53,800 nt of DNA from an uncultured Gammaproteobacteria bacterium (GTDB lineage: Bacteria; Pseudomonadota; Gammaproteobacteria; Arenicellales; JAANXG01): positions 139,771 through 193,570 of the forward strand of contig CAMYJT010000010.1 of the NCBI GenBank assembly GCA_947258785.1. The letters run 5' to 3'. Positions 29,022 through 44,919 of this stretch are shown here, piece after piece; position 1 is the first letter of the stretch, and every line of letters begins with the position of its first letter. The position numbers were made by a program, and so were the translations under genes. A model generated the notes under the pieces. The model was not told where the DNA came from. It ran no database searches and saw only the letters and a program-made list of their open reading frames with translations.

Positions 29022-29080
29022 CACCGTTCGATTCACTACTACGATGGCAGAACGTCTTATCGAACAATTTGGAGACAAGT

Positions 29081-32415
<3,335 letters not shown>

Positions 32416-32816
32416 CAGTTCGGCGCCTTGGCCCAACGGCGCGATGGCTTGAAACGATGTTTAGCTACCGGACAGGACACTAGCTCGCATATTGCACCAG
32501 GGCGGCGAAAAGAAGAGCTAACATTTTATTTTGCGTAAGATATACGATCAATTGCGTGGGGCAGTACTTTGTCGCCGGGCCGGCGCCTATCTTGGCGCGA
32601 TATGCGGGCTAGTATAGGGTTTATCGCTATGCGAGAATGACGCGCGAGGTGCGAGAGCTTGGCGCTCACTCTCCGGCTCCGCTTGCGTCAAGGCCTGTAC
32701 GCGAACGCCGTTCTCACCCGCTTGTCGTGCTGACCTCGCGCCGCCATCGGTGGGTTTTTGCACTTCGCATGGCGTGGCAACTCCTTGTTAATAAGAACTG
32801 TGACTCGGGATACCCA
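32416..32816. other. Intergenic region between fadA and sucC
   Basis: This 401 bp gap contains copy B of the short dispersed repeat and an AT-rich patch at 32518-32555 that could hold a promoter. The reading frame of sucC is open upstream to 32637, but that extension is arginine-rich and unlike SucC. No RNA gene or terminator was recognised. Confidence 0.4.
32487..32510 (+). repeat. Short dispersed repeat, copy B
   Basis: This 24-bp sequence (TTGCACCAGGGCGGCGAAA at its core) matches copy A at 19676-19699 with two mismatches. It lies 72 bp after the fadA stop. The flanks of the two copies do not match, so the repeat is a short discrete element. Confidence 0.55.
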
Positions 32817-33980
32817 ATGAAAATACACGAATATCAGGGCAAAACCATCCTCAACGCGTACGGTGTGCGTACGCCGGCGGGACGCTCCTGCTTTACGGTC
32901 GAAGAGGCTGTAACCGCGGCTCAGGAACTGGGCGGCGAGGTGTGGGTGGTAAAGGCACAGATCCATGCCGGCGGCCGTGGAAAAGGGGGCGGTGTGCAAA
33001 TGGCGCGGAGTCTGGAGGAGGTGCACCAACATGCATCGGCTATCCTCGGCATGACGCTGGTGACGCATCAAACGGGCCCCGAGGGCAAAGTTGTAAAACG
33101 CCTGTTGGTCGAGGAGGGTGCCGACATTCAGCGGGAGTATTACCTCGGTGTAGTGGTGGATCGCGGTGCGCAGAGAGTGGTCATAATGGCCAGCTCTGAA
33201 GGTGGAACCGAGATCGAAGAGGTGGCTGCCAGGACACCCGACAAGATTCACAAAATCACCGTTGATCCCGTCACCGGGTTGACACGGGATCAGGCACAAG
33301 ACCTGGCGGCCCGCATTGGGCTCCCGGACTCGACACTGGATCAGGCTACAGATCTACTGGTCGCCCTGTACCGGACATTTTGGGAGACGGATGCGTCGCT
33401 GGCGGAGATTAATCCACTGATACTGACGGGCAACCAGGACGTGTTAGCGTTGGATGCCAAATTGAACTTCGACGATAACGCGCTGTTTCGGCACCCCGAG
33501 TTTCAGGAGTTGCGGGATCTGGATGAAGAAGATCCAAACGAAATCGAGGCGTCGAAGTTCGGCTTGAGTTACATTTCTCTCGATGGAGACATCGGTTGCC
33601 TGGTAAACGGCGCCGGTCTGGCCATGGCGACAATGGACATCATCAAGCTTTACGGCGCTGAGCCGGCAAATTTTCTCGATGTCGGTGGCGGTGCGACCAC
33701 CGAGCAGGTGACAGAAGCATTCAAGATAATGATGCGTAATCCAAACTTGAAGGCCATTTTGGTCAATATATTCGGCGGTATCATGCGCTGTGACATTATT
33801 GCCGAGGGCTTGGTCAACGCGGCGAAGGAGGTACACCTCAACGTGCCGCTGGTGGTTCGGCTCGAAGGCACGAACGTTGAGAAAGGACGCGAGATTATTG
33901 CTGACTCCACCGTAAAGATCGTAGCCGCTGAATCCATGTCCGATGCGGCCGGGAAGGTCGTCGCCGCAGCACGAGGTTAG
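32817..33980 (+). CDS. sucC: Succinate-CoA ligase (ADP-forming) subunit beta (SucC)
   Basis: SucC is the nucleotide- and succinate-binding subunit of succinyl-CoA synthetase in the TCA cycle. The 387-residue protein begins [17 protein letters not shown] and has the ATP-grasp features [54 protein letters not shown] and [15 protein letters not shown]. The start at 32817 is set by homology. sucD follows 6 bp later. sucAB and lpd are not adjacent, unlike in E. coli. Confidence 0.97.
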   Translation: MKIHEYQGKTILNAYGVRTPAGRSCFTVEEAVTAAQELGGEVWVVKAQIHAGGRGKGGGVQMARSLEEVHQHASAILGMTLVTHQTGPEGKVVKRLLVEEGADIQREYYLGVVVDRGAQRVVIMASSEGGTEIEEVAARTPDKIHKITVDPVTGLTRDQAQDLAARIGLPDSTLDQATDLLVALYRTFWETDASLAEINPLILTGNQDVLALDAKLNFDDNALFRHPEFQELRDLDEEDPNEIEASKFGLSYISLDGDIGCLVNGAGLAMATMDIIKLYGAEPANFLDVGGGATTEQVTEAFKIMMRNPNLKAILVNIFGGIMRCDIIAEGLVNAAKEVHLNVPLVVRLEGTNVEKGREIIADSTVKIVAAESMSDAAGKVVAAARG

Positions 33981-33986
33981 AAACAG

Positions 33987-34865
33987 ATGTCCATACTGAT
34001 TAATCAGAATTCCCGCGTTGTGACACAAGGCATCACCGGTAAGACCGGAGAGTTTCATACCCGACATTGTGTCGCGTACGCACTGGGCCGACAGTGTTTC
34101 GTGGCCGGGGTGACGCCGGGGAAAGGCGGTCAGCATGTCGAGGGCATTCCAGTGTTCGATACCGTGGCCGAAGCGAGAGACACAACCGGAGCCAACGTTT
34201 CGGTTGTCTATGTGCCACCCAGATTTGCGGCGGCGGCGATCGACGAGGCCGTGGAGGCAGGCATGGATGTCGTGATCTGTATCACTGAGGGCGTTCCGGT
34301 GAAGGACATGATCCTCACCCGCTACAAGATGCACGATAAACAGACCATACTCGTCGGCCCAAACTGTCCCGGAGTGATCACACCGGAAGAGGTCAAAATC
34401 GGCATCATGCCAGGGTATATCCATAAGCGGGGCCGGGTTGGCGTGGTCTCCAGATCCGGGACTTTGACCTATGAAGTGGTAGATCAGTTGACACGGCTGG
34501 ATCTCGGTCAATCGACCTGTGTGGGTACTGGCGGTGATCCCGTAAACGGTCTGAAGCATCTAGACGTGATGAAAATGTTCAACGACGACTCTGACACGGA
34601 AGGGGTTGTTATGGTGGGAGAGATCGGCGGATCCGACGAGGAGGCCTGCGCCGCCTGGGTCAAGGAACATATGACCAAACCGGTGGTCGGTTTTATAGCC
34701 GGGGTCACGGCGCCGCCGGGAAAACGAATGGGGCATGCCGGTGCAATCATCTCCGGAGGCAAAGGCACCGCGAACGAGAAAATCGCGGCCATGGAAGAAG
34801 CCGGTATCCGTGTGACCCGCAACCCGGGCGACATCGGAAAATTGATGAAAGAAGCCTTGGGGTAG
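33987..34865 (+). CDS. sucD: Succinate-CoA ligase subunit alpha (SucD)
   Basis: SucD binds CoA and carries the phosphohistidine intermediate. The 292-residue protein shows the CoA-binding region [47 protein letters not shown] and [15 protein letters not shown]. The catalytic His is in [18 protein letters not shown]. It works with SucC to make ATP and succinate from succinyl-CoA; succinate then enters the SDH encoded upstream in this window. Confidence 0.97.
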   Translation: MSILINQNSRVVTQGITGKTGEFHTRHCVAYALGRQCFVAGVTPGKGGQHVEGIPVFDTVAEARDTTGANVSVVYVPPRFAAAAIDEAVEAGMDVVICITEGVPVKDMILTRYKMHDKQTILVGPNCPGVITPEEVKIGIMPGYIHKRGRVGVVSRSGTLTYEVVDQLTRLDLGQSTCVGTGGDPVNGLKHLDVMKMFNDDSDTEGVVMVGEIGGSDEEACAAWVKEHMTKPVVGFIAGVTAPPGKRMGHAGAIISGGKGTANEKIAAMEEAGIRVTRNPGDIGKLMKEALG

Positions 34866-34873
34866 CACACCAC

Positions 34874-35860
34874 GTGCCCGCCCGGCGTGACGACCGCACT
34901 GGCCTGGCGCCTGGATCGACTTTGTCACGGGTCAATACCGCGCTGTACAGGTTGGTCGGCGCGATACTCCACCGATTGCCCTCGGTTCGCGGCAAGGTGC
35001 GCCTCGGCCTGTCCCTGTACAAGTCACTGGGATTGGAGACCCACCACATCGTCGTGGAGGCGATGCTTCGGCGCCCCGTCGGCCATCGCATGCGGCTGGA
35101 CCTGCACAGCCTGTCCGAGCGCATGGCGTATCTCGATTCTGGTTACGACTACGAAGCGGTGACCTTTCTCGCTCGTTGCCTCTCTCAACGCGGCGGTTTT
35201 CTCGACATCGGAGCCAATATCGGCTTGATCTGCATCCCCCTCGCCGTCATGCTGCGCGCGTCGGATATCGACCATCCAGCGTCCATTTACGCCATCGAGG
35301 CGGTCCGGTCCAACTGTCAGTCGCTGGCGCACAACATCCAACTCAACGGCCTGGATGCTACGGTTCGCGTCCTGTGCACCGGGGTGGGCGACCGGTGCAG
35401 GGACGTCGAAATTCAGGTAGAGGGCAATCTGAGCGATGGCCAAGGGACCGGAACAGCCAATATCCTCGCCGATGGAAGCAACTATGCCTGCGAACGTATC
35501 CCACTGCATATCACCACGGTGGACAATCTGATCGAGCGCGGTGATCTGCCTGCCGATTGCCGGCTCATTAAGATCGATGTCGATGGGTACGACCTGAAGG
35601 TACTGCAGGGTGCGGCGGGATTGATGGCTCGGTCCCGCCCGTTAATATACGGCGAATTCCTGCGCCACTGCCTCAACTGGCACGGTCAATCCCCGGGACA
35701 GGTGAATGAGTTTGCACTCGATCACGGATACCGGACCTGGGTGCGGACAGAACCCCACTGGAAATTCGTTCCCTTCGAGCGGTGCCGACGTGTCGACAAG
35801 GACCTCCTGCTGGTGCCCCCGGAGCGAGAAGTCGATTTGAGCTGGTGCCTGCTAGCCTAG
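34874..35860 (+). CDS. FkbM-family methyltransferase 3
   Basis: The 328-residue protein has [18 protein letters not shown] (about 110-127), YAIEAV, and [17 protein letters not shown] (about 232-248), the FkbM motifs. It opens with a basic segment of about 75 residues outside the fold. A GTG at 34874, 8 bp after sucD, is taken as the start. The gene ends by overlapping the 3' end of convergent pntB by 9 bp. It lies 8 kb from the other two FkbM genes and beside TCA-cycle genes, so its acceptor cannot be inferred from context. Confidence 0.83.
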   Translation: MPARRDDRTGLAPGSTLSRVNTALYRLVGAILHRLPSVRGKVRLGLSLYKSLGLETHHIVVEAMLRRPVGHRMRLDLHSLSERMAYLDSGYDYEAVTFLARCLSQRGGFLDIGANIGLICIPLAVMLRASDIDHPASIYAIEAVRSNCQSLAHNIQLNGLDATVRVLCTGVGDRCRDVEIQVEGNLSDGQGTGTANILADGSNYACERIPLHITTVDNLIERGDLPADCRLIKIDVDGYDLKVLQGAAGLMARSRPLIYGEFLRHCLNWHGQSPGQVNEFALDHGYRTWVRTEPHWKFVPFERCRRVDKDLLLVPPEREVDLSWCLLA

Positions 35861-37243
35861 ATGCTTGACCACCGACTCGATGCTGTCGCGAGCATCGCCG
35901 AACAGCATCCGCGTATTTTCACGGTAAAACAACGGGTTGTCGACACCGGCATAGCCGGTCGCCATACTGCGTTTCAGGACCACCGCCGTGCCGGCCTTCC
36001 AGACCTCGAGGACGGGCATGCCCGCAATCGGACTGTTGGGGTCTTCCTGGGCGGATGGGTTCACGATATCGTTCGCGCCGACCACCAGCGCCACATCAGT
36101 GTTTGGAAAGTCATCGTTGATTTCGTCCATCTCCAAGACGACGTCGTATGGGATCTTGGCCTCTGCCAGCAAGACATTCATGTGACCGGGCATGCGTCCT
36201 GCCACGGGATGGATGCCGAAGCGGACATTCACCCCGGCACTGCGCAATTTATGCGTCATCTCAGAGATCGCATGTTGGGCATGGGCCACGGCCATGCCAT
36301 AGCCGGGGACGATAACTACCTCCTTGGCATCCCTGAGCATCTCCGCCGTTTCGTCGGCCGAGGCCGCGGTGACTTCTCCGGCCTCTGCGGCGGTGGCTAC
36401 CGCGCCGCTCTCGGTGCCAAACCCACCCAGGATCACACTGACAAAGTGTCGATTCATGGCACGGCACATGATGTAGCTCAGAATCGCTCCGCTGGATCCG
36501 ACCAGCGCGCCGGTGACAATCAACAGATCGTTGGAGAGCATGAATCCGGTCGCCGCTGCCGCCCAACCGGAGTAACTGTTCAACATGGAAATCACTACAG
36601 GCATATCGGCACCACCGATAGCCATCACCATGTGCACACCAAACGCCAGCGCGATTATCGTCATAATGGTTAGCGGCACCAACCCGCCGCCGACACTCTC
36701 CGCGTCCAGAAATTCCGCCCCCATCCAGACACACACCACGGCGCCCGCCAGATTCAACCAATGCCGGCCGGGTAACAACAGAGGCGCGCTCTTGATGACG
36801 GCCTGCAGCTTTCCAAACGCGATGACGGAACCGGTAAACGTTACCGCCCCGATCAATACACCGAGATAGATTTCCACTTCATGTATCGTCTCCTCGGTGC
36901 CTGAAAGGTTAATGCTGGGGTCCACATAACTGGCGAACCCGATCAGAACTGCGGCGAGCCCGACGAAGCTGTGCAACATTGCCACCAGTTGTGGCATCGC
37001 GGTCATCTCGACCTTTGCCGCGACGAAGAATCCGGCGATCCCGCCGAGGATCATCAGGACCATTATGAGGGCGATGCCTGACACCTGATCGCTGGTAATG
37101 GTGGCGACAATGGCAATCGCCATACCGACGATGCCGTACAGATTACCGCGACGCGCGGTTTCCTGATGACTCAGCCCACCCAAACTGAGTATAAATAGAA
37201 TGCTTGCAACAATGTATGAGGCAGTAACAACGCCCGCGTTCAT
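35852..37243 (-). CDS. pntB: NAD(P) transhydrogenase subunit beta (PntB)
   Basis: PntB is the NADP(H)-binding, membrane-embedded subunit of proton-translocating transhydrogenase, which makes NADPH from NADH using the proton gradient. The 463-residue protein has eight or nine membrane helices in the first 260 residues, then the cytosolic dIII domain with [35 protein letters not shown], and [18 protein letters not shown]. It follows pntA by 12 bp on the minus strand. Confidence 0.97.
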   Translation of the reverse strand: MNAGVVTASYIVASILFILSLGGLSHQETARRGNLYGIVGMAIAIVATITSDQVSGIALIMVLMILGGIAGFFVAAKVEMTAMPQLVAMLHSFVGLAAVLIGFASYVDPSINLSGTEETIHEVEIYLGVLIGAVTFTGSVIAFGKLQAVIKSAPLLLPGRHWLNLAGAVVCVWMGAEFLDAESVGGGLVPLTIMTIIALAFGVHMVMAIGGADMPVVISMLNSYSGWAAAATGFMLSNDLLIVTGALVGSSGAILSYIMCRAMNRHFVSVILGGFGTESGAVATAAEAGEVTAASADETAEMLRDAKEVVIVPGYGMAVAHAQHAISEMTHKLRSAGVNVRFGIHPVAGRMPGHMNVLLAEAKIPYDVVLEMDEINDDFPNTDVALVVGANDIVNPSAQEDPNSPIAGMPVLEVWKAGTAVVLKRSMATGYAGVDNPLFYRENTRMLFGDARDSIESVVKHLG

Positions 37244-37255
37244 GGGGGTAAGCTC

Positions 37256-38812
37256 CTATTTCCGAAACATTTTCAACATGCGCTGGGTTACCAGGAAACC
37301 GCCAGCTACGTTTACCGTGGCGATCAGAACGGACACCGACGCGAGAAATATCACGATGCCGGAATCCGCACCGATTTGCAGCAGTGCGCCAATAACAATT
37401 ATTCCGCTGATCGCATTGGTTACACTCATCAGTGGTGTGTGTAAAGCCGGGGTTACTGACCAGATCACCTGGTAGCCGACAAAAATCGCCAGCACGAATA
37501 CGATGAAATGACTCATGAACGCCGGGGGAGCGACCGATCCAATGCCAAGGATGGACAACACGCCGACGGCCAGGAGTGCAAGCGTGAACCAACCGGACGG
37601 TTTGGATTCCTTGACCACGGTTGCTTCCGGAGGTGGTGCTGGTTTCGGCGTTGGCGGTGTCATTGAAATTTTGGGTGGTGGCGGCGGCCAGGTGATCTCA
37701 CCGTCTTTGATCACGGTTGCACCACGAACCACCTCGTCCTCCATATCCACATTGATATTGCCATCCTTCTCGGGGGTGAGTTCCATCAACAGGTGGCGCA
37801 AGTTGGTTGCGTACAGCTGGCTCGATTGGTTCGGCAACCGGCTCGGCAGATCGGTGTAGCCGATTATCGTGACTCCGTGTTTTTGAACCACCCGCCCGGC
37901 TTCAGTCAGCTCACAATTCCCGCCTTGTTCGGCAGCCAGATCGACGATCACGCTGCCATCACGCATCGATTCCACCATGTCCGCCGTGATCAAGCGGGGC
38001 GATGGTTTGCCGGGGATCAGTGCCGTAGTAATGATGATGTCGACCTCCTTGGCCTGATTTGCAAACAGCGACATCTCTGCCTCGATGAATTCTTTGCTCA
38101 TCTCTTTCGCGTAACCGCCTTCACCGCCACCTTCCTCTTTGAAATCCAGTTCCAGGAACTCGGCGTCCATGCTCTGCACCTGTTCTTTTACTTCGGGACG
38201 CGTATCGAAGGCACGCACGATGGCGCCTAAGGAGCCCGCCGTGCCAATGGCGGCAAGTCCAGCGACGCCGGCACCGATGATCATGACCTTCGCCGGCGGC
38301 ACCTTGCCGGCGGCGGTGATTTGTCCGGTGAAGAATCGGCCGAAATGGTTGGCTGCTTCAATGACCGCCCGATATCCGGCGATATTGGCCATGGAGCTCA
38401 AGGCGTCCAGTTTTTGAGCCCGCGAAATTCTCGGGATGGAGTCCATCGCGAGGACCGTTGCCTGCTTGGCCTGAAGACGATCCATCAGTTCAGGGTTCTG
38501 CGCGGGCCAAACAAAACTGATTAGGGTGGCCCCCTCCCGCAGCAGCTCGGTCTCATCGACGCCGAGTTCCGGGTGGGTCTCCGGCGGCCGCACCTTGATG
38601 ACGATGTCGGATTGCGACCACAGCTCCCGGGTGTCGGCGACGATCTCAACACCGGCCTCTCGGTAGGCGTCATCGGTGAAATTAGCACGCACGCCGGCAC
38701 CCGACTCAATCGACACCGTAAACCCCATGCCGATCAATTGGCCGGCGACGTCCGGGGTGGTAGCGACGCGGGATTCACTTTCATGGATTTCTTTAGGGAC
38801 TCCGATTTTCAT
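37256..38812 (-). CDS. pntA: NAD(P) transhydrogenase subunit alpha (PntA), full length
   Basis: PntA provides the NAD(H)-binding dI domain and part of the membrane domain of the transhydrogenase. The 518-residue protein is the undivided E. coli type, not split into PntAA and PntAB. It has [17 protein letters not shown] at the start, [20 protein letters not shown], and the conserved segment [20 protein letters not shown] proline-rich linker follows (about residues 371-400, rich in PPPP and PAPPP). Four membrane helices follow, with [20 protein letters not shown], ending QRMLKMFRK. It is first in the pntAB operon. Confidence 0.97.
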   Translation of the reverse strand: MKIGVPKEIHESESRVATTPDVAGQLIGMGFTVSIESGAGVRANFTDDAYREAGVEIVADTRELWSQSDIVIKVRPPETHPELGVDETELLREGATLISFVWPAQNPELMDRLQAKQATVLAMDSIPRISRAQKLDALSSMANIAGYRAVIEAANHFGRFFTGQITAAGKVPPAKVMIIGAGVAGLAAIGTAGSLGAIVRAFDTRPEVKEQVQSMDAEFLELDFKEEGGGEGGYAKEMSKEFIEAEMSLFANQAKEVDIIITTALIPGKPSPRLITADMVESMRDGSVIVDLAAEQGGNCELTEAGRVVQKHGVTIIGYTDLPSRLPNQSSQLYATNLRHLLMELTPEKDGNINVDMEDEVVRGATVIKDGEITWPPPPPKISMTPPTPKPAPPPEATVVKESKPSGWFTLALLAVGVLSILGIGSVAPPAFMSHFIVFVLAIFVGYQVIWSVTPALHTPLMSVTNAISGIIVIGALLQIGADSGIVIFLASVSVLIATVNVAGGFLVTQRMLKMFRK

Positions 38813-38990
38813 GACCTGTCCGTCAATCGATGTGTATTTCGTACAGAGGATTGTTATTCGCGATTAAATCACTTACGAAAGCGGCGGGAATTCTCCTACA
38901 CGTGACGCTGCATTGCAATATGCCGATCGATGTCGGCGTAACTAGACTCGATGGCCTCAAGGTGCGGGGGTATGGCGTTGAGTATCCGCA

Positions 38991-39857
38991 TTATGCGGCC
39001 TTCGACAGCGAAGCCAATAGGTGCGCTGTGGAGTCGTCGAGTTCGCTGAAGGTGATGCCGACACCGTCGTTATTTTCCCTTACCACCTCCCCGGTCAGGC
39101 GAAACCAGCGCCGCTGGCTACCTTGTATGATTGGAAACACGATGTCCACCGGCGCCCGGGGTTCGATTTGACGGTCTACCTCCACAAATGCCCCATCGGT
39201 GCTGAGATCCAGGACGCGCCCATTTATCCATCCAGATTCGTCGTGGTAGACACGGACGTCCATGAGTATTTTTTGGCGGTCCGTACGGCGGCGACGCAGC
39301 GCAAAACGGCGGCTGACGGGTGCGTCGATCATTTCGGTATGGCGAAAAGTATTGAAATCCCGCGGATACCGCGTGAAGCGGAAGCGCACCTCGCCGATGT
39401 CGATGACGTCACTCTCTTTGAGTACTCTTGAGTGTACCGGACGAAGTCCCACACGAACTCCGTTTCTAGAATTCGTGTCATAGATTGTGAAGCTGCCGTT
39501 GTTGTTCCTGACGAGTTCCGCGTGAAACCGCGAAACCGACCTGTGTCTGATCCTCAATTCATTGTTTGGATGGCGGCCGATCCGGAACACCGGCGTAGTG
39601 ACCTCGGACTTGGCCAGTTTACGACCGACGATGCGGTACAGATAGGCGTAGGGCCGGGGTCGATTCTTGCGGCTGAACAGGAGCCCGAATATGAGGGCCA
39701 GCGACAGCGCCACCGCGAGCCCCAGCAAAATTAACTCACGCACGCTCAATCCGCTCCAGTCGGTAACGACCAATGCGCCCTCTGTGGCGGACATCGGCGC
39801 CATATTCAGGATCAGAACCGCCAAAGCCTGACGCGACGCACTAATGATCCGAGACAA
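38991..39857 (-). CDS. Membrane-anchored FHA-PilZ two-domain protein
   Basis: The 288-residue protein joins two signalling domains behind membrane segments. Residues 1-25 look like a signal peptide or helix (ALAVLILNMAPMSA), and a second helix lies at 40-61 (RELILLGLAVALSLALIFGL). The FHA domain (about 88-160) keeps the phosphothreonine-binding residues in FRIGRHPNNE, SVSRFHAE and TNSRNGV. The PilZ domain (about 183-282) has an arginine-rich RRRRTDR and DLSTDGAF, matching RxxxR and DxSxxG of c-di-GMP binders. I infer a sensor that reads both phosphorylation and c-di-GMP. The TTG start follows a G-rich stretch; an ATG at codon 19 is the alternative. No kinase gene is nearby. Confidence 0.75.
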   Translation of the reverse strand: MSRIISASRQALAVLILNMAPMSATEGALVVTDWSGLSVRELILLGLAVALSLALIFGLLFSRKNRPRPYAYLYRIVGRKLAKSEVTTPVFRIGRHPNNELRIRHRSVSRFHAELVRNNNGSFTIYDTNSRNGVRVGLRPVHSRVLKESDVIDIGEVRFRFTRYPRDFNTFRHTEMIDAPVSRRFALRRRRTDRQKILMDVRVYHDESGWINGRVLDLSTDGAFVEVDRQIEPRAPVDIVFPIIQGSQRRWFRLTGEVVRENNDGVGITFSELDDSTAHLLASLSKAA

Positions 39858-40222
39858 GGCCCCCCCCTGGGTGTCGATGGTTGACTGCCCCGCCCATCGT
39901 CCACGGGACAGTCACCCTAAACGCTCTTGATCACCGTAAACCGCCACGGTCAGCATGCGTTTGTCACGCACGAATGAGCGTAAATAGTTATTCTAATTAA
40001 CTTTAAATATAACTGATAATCTATTGATATATATTGTATAATCTAACTTTTTGAGTCTTGGCACCACCGCCGTGAGGACACTCCCTTCAACGATCGGCCA
40101 CCAATCCCGCAAGCGAGATCTTGTGGGTATTATTTTACGTATAAAACCGCCCACGTGCATACCATCGCGTGATCAATTCCGGTATTCTGCCGACGCATTT
40201 CGTCTACCGACCGGACCGTGTC
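39858..40222. other. Divergent intergenic region upstream of prfB
   Basis: This 365 bp gap separates the FHA-PilZ gene from prfB. Its middle (39980-40050) is strongly AT-rich and contains the prfB promoter candidate. Short open frames here have no recognisable domain. A TAACTT and TCTAT pair 16 bp apart partly resembles a sigma-E promoter but lacks the leading GG. Confidence 0.4.
40013..40042 (+). promoter_or_regulatory. Candidate prfB promoter
   Basis: CTGATA (40013-40018) is separated by 18 bp from a perfect TATAAT (40037-40042) in an AT-rich patch. It lies about 180 bp upstream of the prfB ATG, so a long leader would result. Position and -10 quality support it; the -35 matches four of six. 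Confidence 0.45.
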
Positions 40223-41318
40223 ATGGATTTCAATGCCCTAGTCGACAAACTCCAGAATATTCAGGGTCGCGCAGAGGCCCTCAGGGGGTATCTTTGACTA
40301 TGCGGGCAAACAAGAACGCTTGGCCGAGGTGCGACTGCAGCTCGAGCAACCCGACGTGTGGAGCGACCCGGAACGCGCACAGGCCTTGGGGCAGGAACGG
40401 GCACGTCTGGAGCGGGTGGTCGATGGCCTAAACCGCCTTGGCAGGGACGCCGCTGAATGTGCAGAACTCCTCGAGCTGGCCCGCGACGAAGGTGATGCGG
40501 ACATGGTCTCCTCACTGACCCGGGATGTCGACGACCTGGAACAGGAGATCGACAGGCTCGAGTTCGAGCGGATGTTCTCCGGTGAGATGGACGACCACAA
40601 TGCCTTCCTAGACATACAATCGGGATCTGGAGGTACCGAGGCCCAGGACTGGGCCGACATGTTGCTACGCATGTACCTGCGCTGGGCGGAGCGTAAGGGG
40701 TTTCATGCCGAGCTGGTGGAGGTATCGGCTGGAGAGGTCGCAGGGATCAAGAGCGCAACCGTGAAGATCTCCGGGGAGTATGCGTACGGTCATCTCCGCA
40801 CGGAGAACGGAATACACAGGCTGGTGCGGAAATCCCCTTTTGATTCGGGGCACCGCCGCCACACCTCTTTCGCCTCCGTGTTTGCATACCCTGAGGTAGA
40901 CGACAGTATCGAAGTCGATATCAATCCAGCCGAACTGCGTATCGACACCTACCGCGCCAGTGGAGCCGGCGGTCAGCACGTTAACCGAACCGACTCGGCG
41001 GTTCGTATTACGCACCTGCCCAGTGGTATCGTGGTGCAGTGCCAAAGTGACCGCTCTCAACACCGTAATAAAGCGGAAGCGATGCGTATGTTGCGCGCCC
41101 GCCTGTTCGAGGCGGAACTTCGAGAACGCCGGGCCCAGCAGCAAGCGTTGGAGGACAGCAAGGCGGATATCGGTTGGGGGCAGCAGATCCGGTCCTATGT
41201 GCTGGATCAATCCCGCATCAAGGATCTACGCACCGGGGTTGAGGTGGGCGACACCCAGGCGGTGCTGGACGGCGACCTCGACCGGTTTATCGAGGCAAGT
41301 CTGAAAGCGGGAATCTGA
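40223..41318 (+). CDS. prfB: Peptide chain release factor 2 (RF2), made by programmed +1 frameshift
   Basis: RF2 recognises UGA and UAA and triggers release of the finished peptide. Translation starts at the ATG at 40223, reads 24 codons to CTT, meets an in-frame TGA at 40295-40297, and continues in the +1 frame from GAC at 40296. The complete product is 364 residues, as in E. coli (365). The main frame contains the SPF codon-recognition tripeptide in [14 protein letters not shown] and the catalytic GGQ in [17 protein letters not shown]. The slippery site has an internal Shine-Dalgarno-like AGGGGG. lysS follows 58 bp downstream, the conserved prfB-lysS pair. Confidence 0.97.
40283..40298 (+). 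promoter_or_regulatory. RF2 programmed +1 frameshift site
   Basis: AGGGGG (40283-40288) lies three bases before CTT TGA C (40292-40298). This is the classical arrangement: the Shine-Dalgarno-like element pairs with 16S rRNA while the ribosome pauses at the weak TGA-C context, shifting it from CUU to UUU. When RF2 is abundant, termination at TGA wins, so the site is an autoregulatory switch. Confidence 0.96.
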
Positions 41319-41376
41319 AAAAGATTTGTGATCAAGAATTAAAATATTCATTTAATACATTGATAATTAAAGAGAA

Positions 41377-42858
<1,482 letters not shown>

Positions 42859-42963
42859 ATCATTTAGATAAAGTAAGTTATTAACCATTACTAAAGCAAA
42901 CTATTATATGCATTTTTGGACTTATGCGGGCGCCTGCCGCAGCCAATCACCCGGTACCGCCCG

Positions 42964-44220
42964 ATGACCGCCCTGATGCGGTCACTGCCGCTGTTTATCG
43001 GTTTGCGATACACGCGGGCCAAACGCCGCAACCACTTTATTTCATTCATTTCGTTGATATCCATGCTGGGGGTTACGCTGGGGGTGTGGGCATTGATCAC
43101 GGTCCTTTCCGTAATGAACGGATTCGAACGCGAACTGCGCGACCGCATATTGGGCGTGGCGTCCCACGTCACGGTGACCGGAGCGAACGGCGGATTGGCC
43201 GACTGGCGCCAGTTGGATTCCGTGCTCCTCGACCGGCAGCAAGTACTAGGCCGCGCGCCTTACATCTTTGCACAAGGGATGTTGACCAAACGCCGAGAAG
43301 TGGCGGGGGCGTTGATTCGGGGCGTTCTGCCCGACGAGGAGGTGCGGGTCTCGGAGATCGCGCGCAATATGGTAGACGGACAACTGCAGCTGCTTCGGAC
43401 CGGGGAGTTTGGCATCGTTATCGGGAGCGCTCTGGCACGCCAACTGGGATTGTCGTTGGGAAGCAAGGTCACACTGGTGGCCCCGCGGGGCAACGTCACA
43501 CCAGCGGGTTTATTGCCACGGCTCAAGCGCTTCACCGTTGTGGGGATCTTCTCAATTGGAATGTATGAGTACGACGCGGGCTTGGCATTGATTCACCTTG
43601 CGGATGCCGCCCGTCTATACCGCAGCGGTGACCACGTGACGGGAGTGCGGCTCAAAATCAACGACGTGTACCGGGCGCCATTAGTGCGACGGGATTTGGA
43701 ACGAGCCTTGGGGCCGGGGTATTTGGTCAGCGACTGGACCCGCCAGCACGTTAATTTCTTTCGTGCATTAAAAATTGAAAAACGGGTGATGTTTATTATT
43801 TTATTCCTGATTGTTGCGGTAGCTGCGTTCAATATCGTTGCCACACTGGTCATGGTGGTCACCGACAAGCAGTCGGACATCGCGATTCTCCGTACGCTGG
43901 GATTGAGCCCACGCGGGGTGATGGGTGTGTTCATGGTCCAGGGCATCTTAATCGGAGCGGTTGGCACGATCCTGGGTGGACTGACGGGGGTGCTGACGTC
44001 TCTCAACATTGAGACCCTGGTGCCGTTTTTTGAGAATCTGTTTAGCGTTAAGTTTTTCCCTGCGGACGTTTACGTCATCAGCGATTTCCCGGCTGAGATG
44101 CACTGGGGGGATGTCGGCCGAATCACCGCGGCATCCTTGCTCATGAGCACCGTGGCAACCCTCTATCCCGCGTGGCGCGCCTCGCGAACCCAGCCCGCCG
44201 AGGCCCTTCGCTATGAATGA
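42964..44220 (+). CDS. lolC: Lipoprotein-releasing ABC transporter permease (LolC/LolE/LolF type)
   Basis: This permease extracts outer-membrane lipoproteins from the inner membrane for LolA. The 418-residue protein has one N-terminal helix ([20 protein letters not shown]), a large periplasmic domain of about 230 residues, and three C-terminal helices with the FtsX-type segment [20 protein letters not shown]. It ends with [17 protein letters not shown]. The ATG at 42964 is used; a further ATG at 42976 and an upstream start at 42916 are possible. It overlaps lolD by 8 bp. No second permease gene follows, so this protein may act as a homodimer (LolF type). Confidence 0.92.
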   Translation: MTALMRSLPLFIGLRYTRAKRRNHFISFISLISMLGVTLGVWALITVLSVMNGFERELRDRILGVASHVTVTGANGGLADWRQLDSVLLDRQQVLGRAPYIFAQGMLTKRREVAGALIRGVLPDEEVRVSEIARNMVDGQLQLLRTGEFGIVIGSALARQLGLSLGSKVTLVAPRGNVTPAGLLPRLKRFTVVGIFSIGMYEYDAGLALIHLADAARLYRSGDHVTGVRLKINDVYRAPLVRRDLERALGPGYLVSDWTRQHVNFFRALKIEKRVMFIILFLIVAVAAFNIVATLVMVVTDKQSDIAILRTLGLSPRGVMGVFMVQGILIGAVGTILGGLTGVLTSLNIETLVPFFENLFSVKFFPADVYVISDFPAEMHWGDVGRITAASLLMSTVATLYPAWRASRTQPAEALRYE

Positions 44221-44908
44221 GGCAGAGGATCCGGTGTTGCGATGCGTCGGGCTCGAGAAGACTTTTGACCAGGGGCCGTCGACGGTGGAAGTGCTCAAGG
44301 GCATTGACCTCGACATCGAGCGCGGCGAGCAGGTGGCTATTGTCGGGGCGTCAGGATCCGGCAAGAGTACCTTGCTGCACGTGCTCGGCGGGCTCGACGT
44401 ACCCAGTCGTGGCCGGGTGTTCGTCCACGGCCAAGACCTTGCTGGTCTTACCGAGACGGCGCGCGGTCGACTTCGCAACAAGACGCTCGGATTCGTCTAT
44501 CAGTTTCACCATTTGCTGCCGGAATTCTCGGCGCTGGAAAATGTGGCGATGCCGTTGCTGGTGGCCGGTGATCCCCCGGCGCGGGCACTCGAACGGGCTG
44601 CGGATTGTCTCGAACGCGTAGACCTGAATCATCGCTTGGAACACACACCTGGAGAGCTCTCCGGCGGTGAACGGCAACGGGCGGCAGTGGCCCGCGCGCT
44701 GATCAATCGGCCGTCCTGTGTACTGGCCGATGAACCCACCGGCAACCTCGATCGCCATACCGCGGATCAGGTCTACCGCTTGATGCTGGAGTTGAACCGC
44801 AATTCAAATACCAGTCTAGTCGTGGTGACCCATGACTACGACCTGGCGGCTAAAATGCAGCGCATCCTGCGGCTGGTGGATGGCAAACTGTATCCGGATC
44901 GTGTGTGA
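44213..44908 (+). CDS. lolD: Lipoprotein-releasing ABC transporter ATP-binding protein (LolD)
   Basis: LolD powers lipoprotein release by the Lol permease. The 231-residue ATPase has Walker [10 protein letters not shown], the Q-loop region [18 protein letters not shown] (typical of LolD), the signature LSGGERQR, Walker [13 protein letters not shown], and the switch His in VVVTHD. It starts within the end of the permease gene, implying coupled translation. Confidence 0.96.
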   Translation: MNEAEDPVLRCVGLEKTFDQGPSTVEVLKGIDLDIERGEQVAIVGASGSGKSTLLHVLGGLDVPSRGRVFVHGQDLAGLTETARGRLRNKTLGFVYQFHHLLPEFSALENVAMPLLVAGDPPARALERAADCLERVDLNHRLEHTPGELSGGERQRAAVARALINRPSCVLADEPTGNLDRHTADQVYRLMLELNRNSNTSLVVVTHDYDLAAKMQRILRLVDGKLYPDRV

Positions 44909-44919
44909 AGGGTGGGAGA

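Noticed and set aside
28814..29080. 89-codon N-terminal extension of fadB
   Set aside because: It overlaps nudC in another frame and has no FadB-like sequence; the start at 29081 has a ribosome-binding site and matches the family.
32637..32816. 60-codon N-terminal extension of sucC
   Set aside because: It is arginine-rich, unlike any SucC, and the family start MKIHEYQ is at 32817.
40005..40035. Sigma-E-like promoter upstream of prfB (TAACTT, 16 bp, TCTAT)
   Set aside because: The conserved leading GG of the -35 element is missing and the area is so AT-rich that partial matches are expected; the TATAAT nearby explains the region better.
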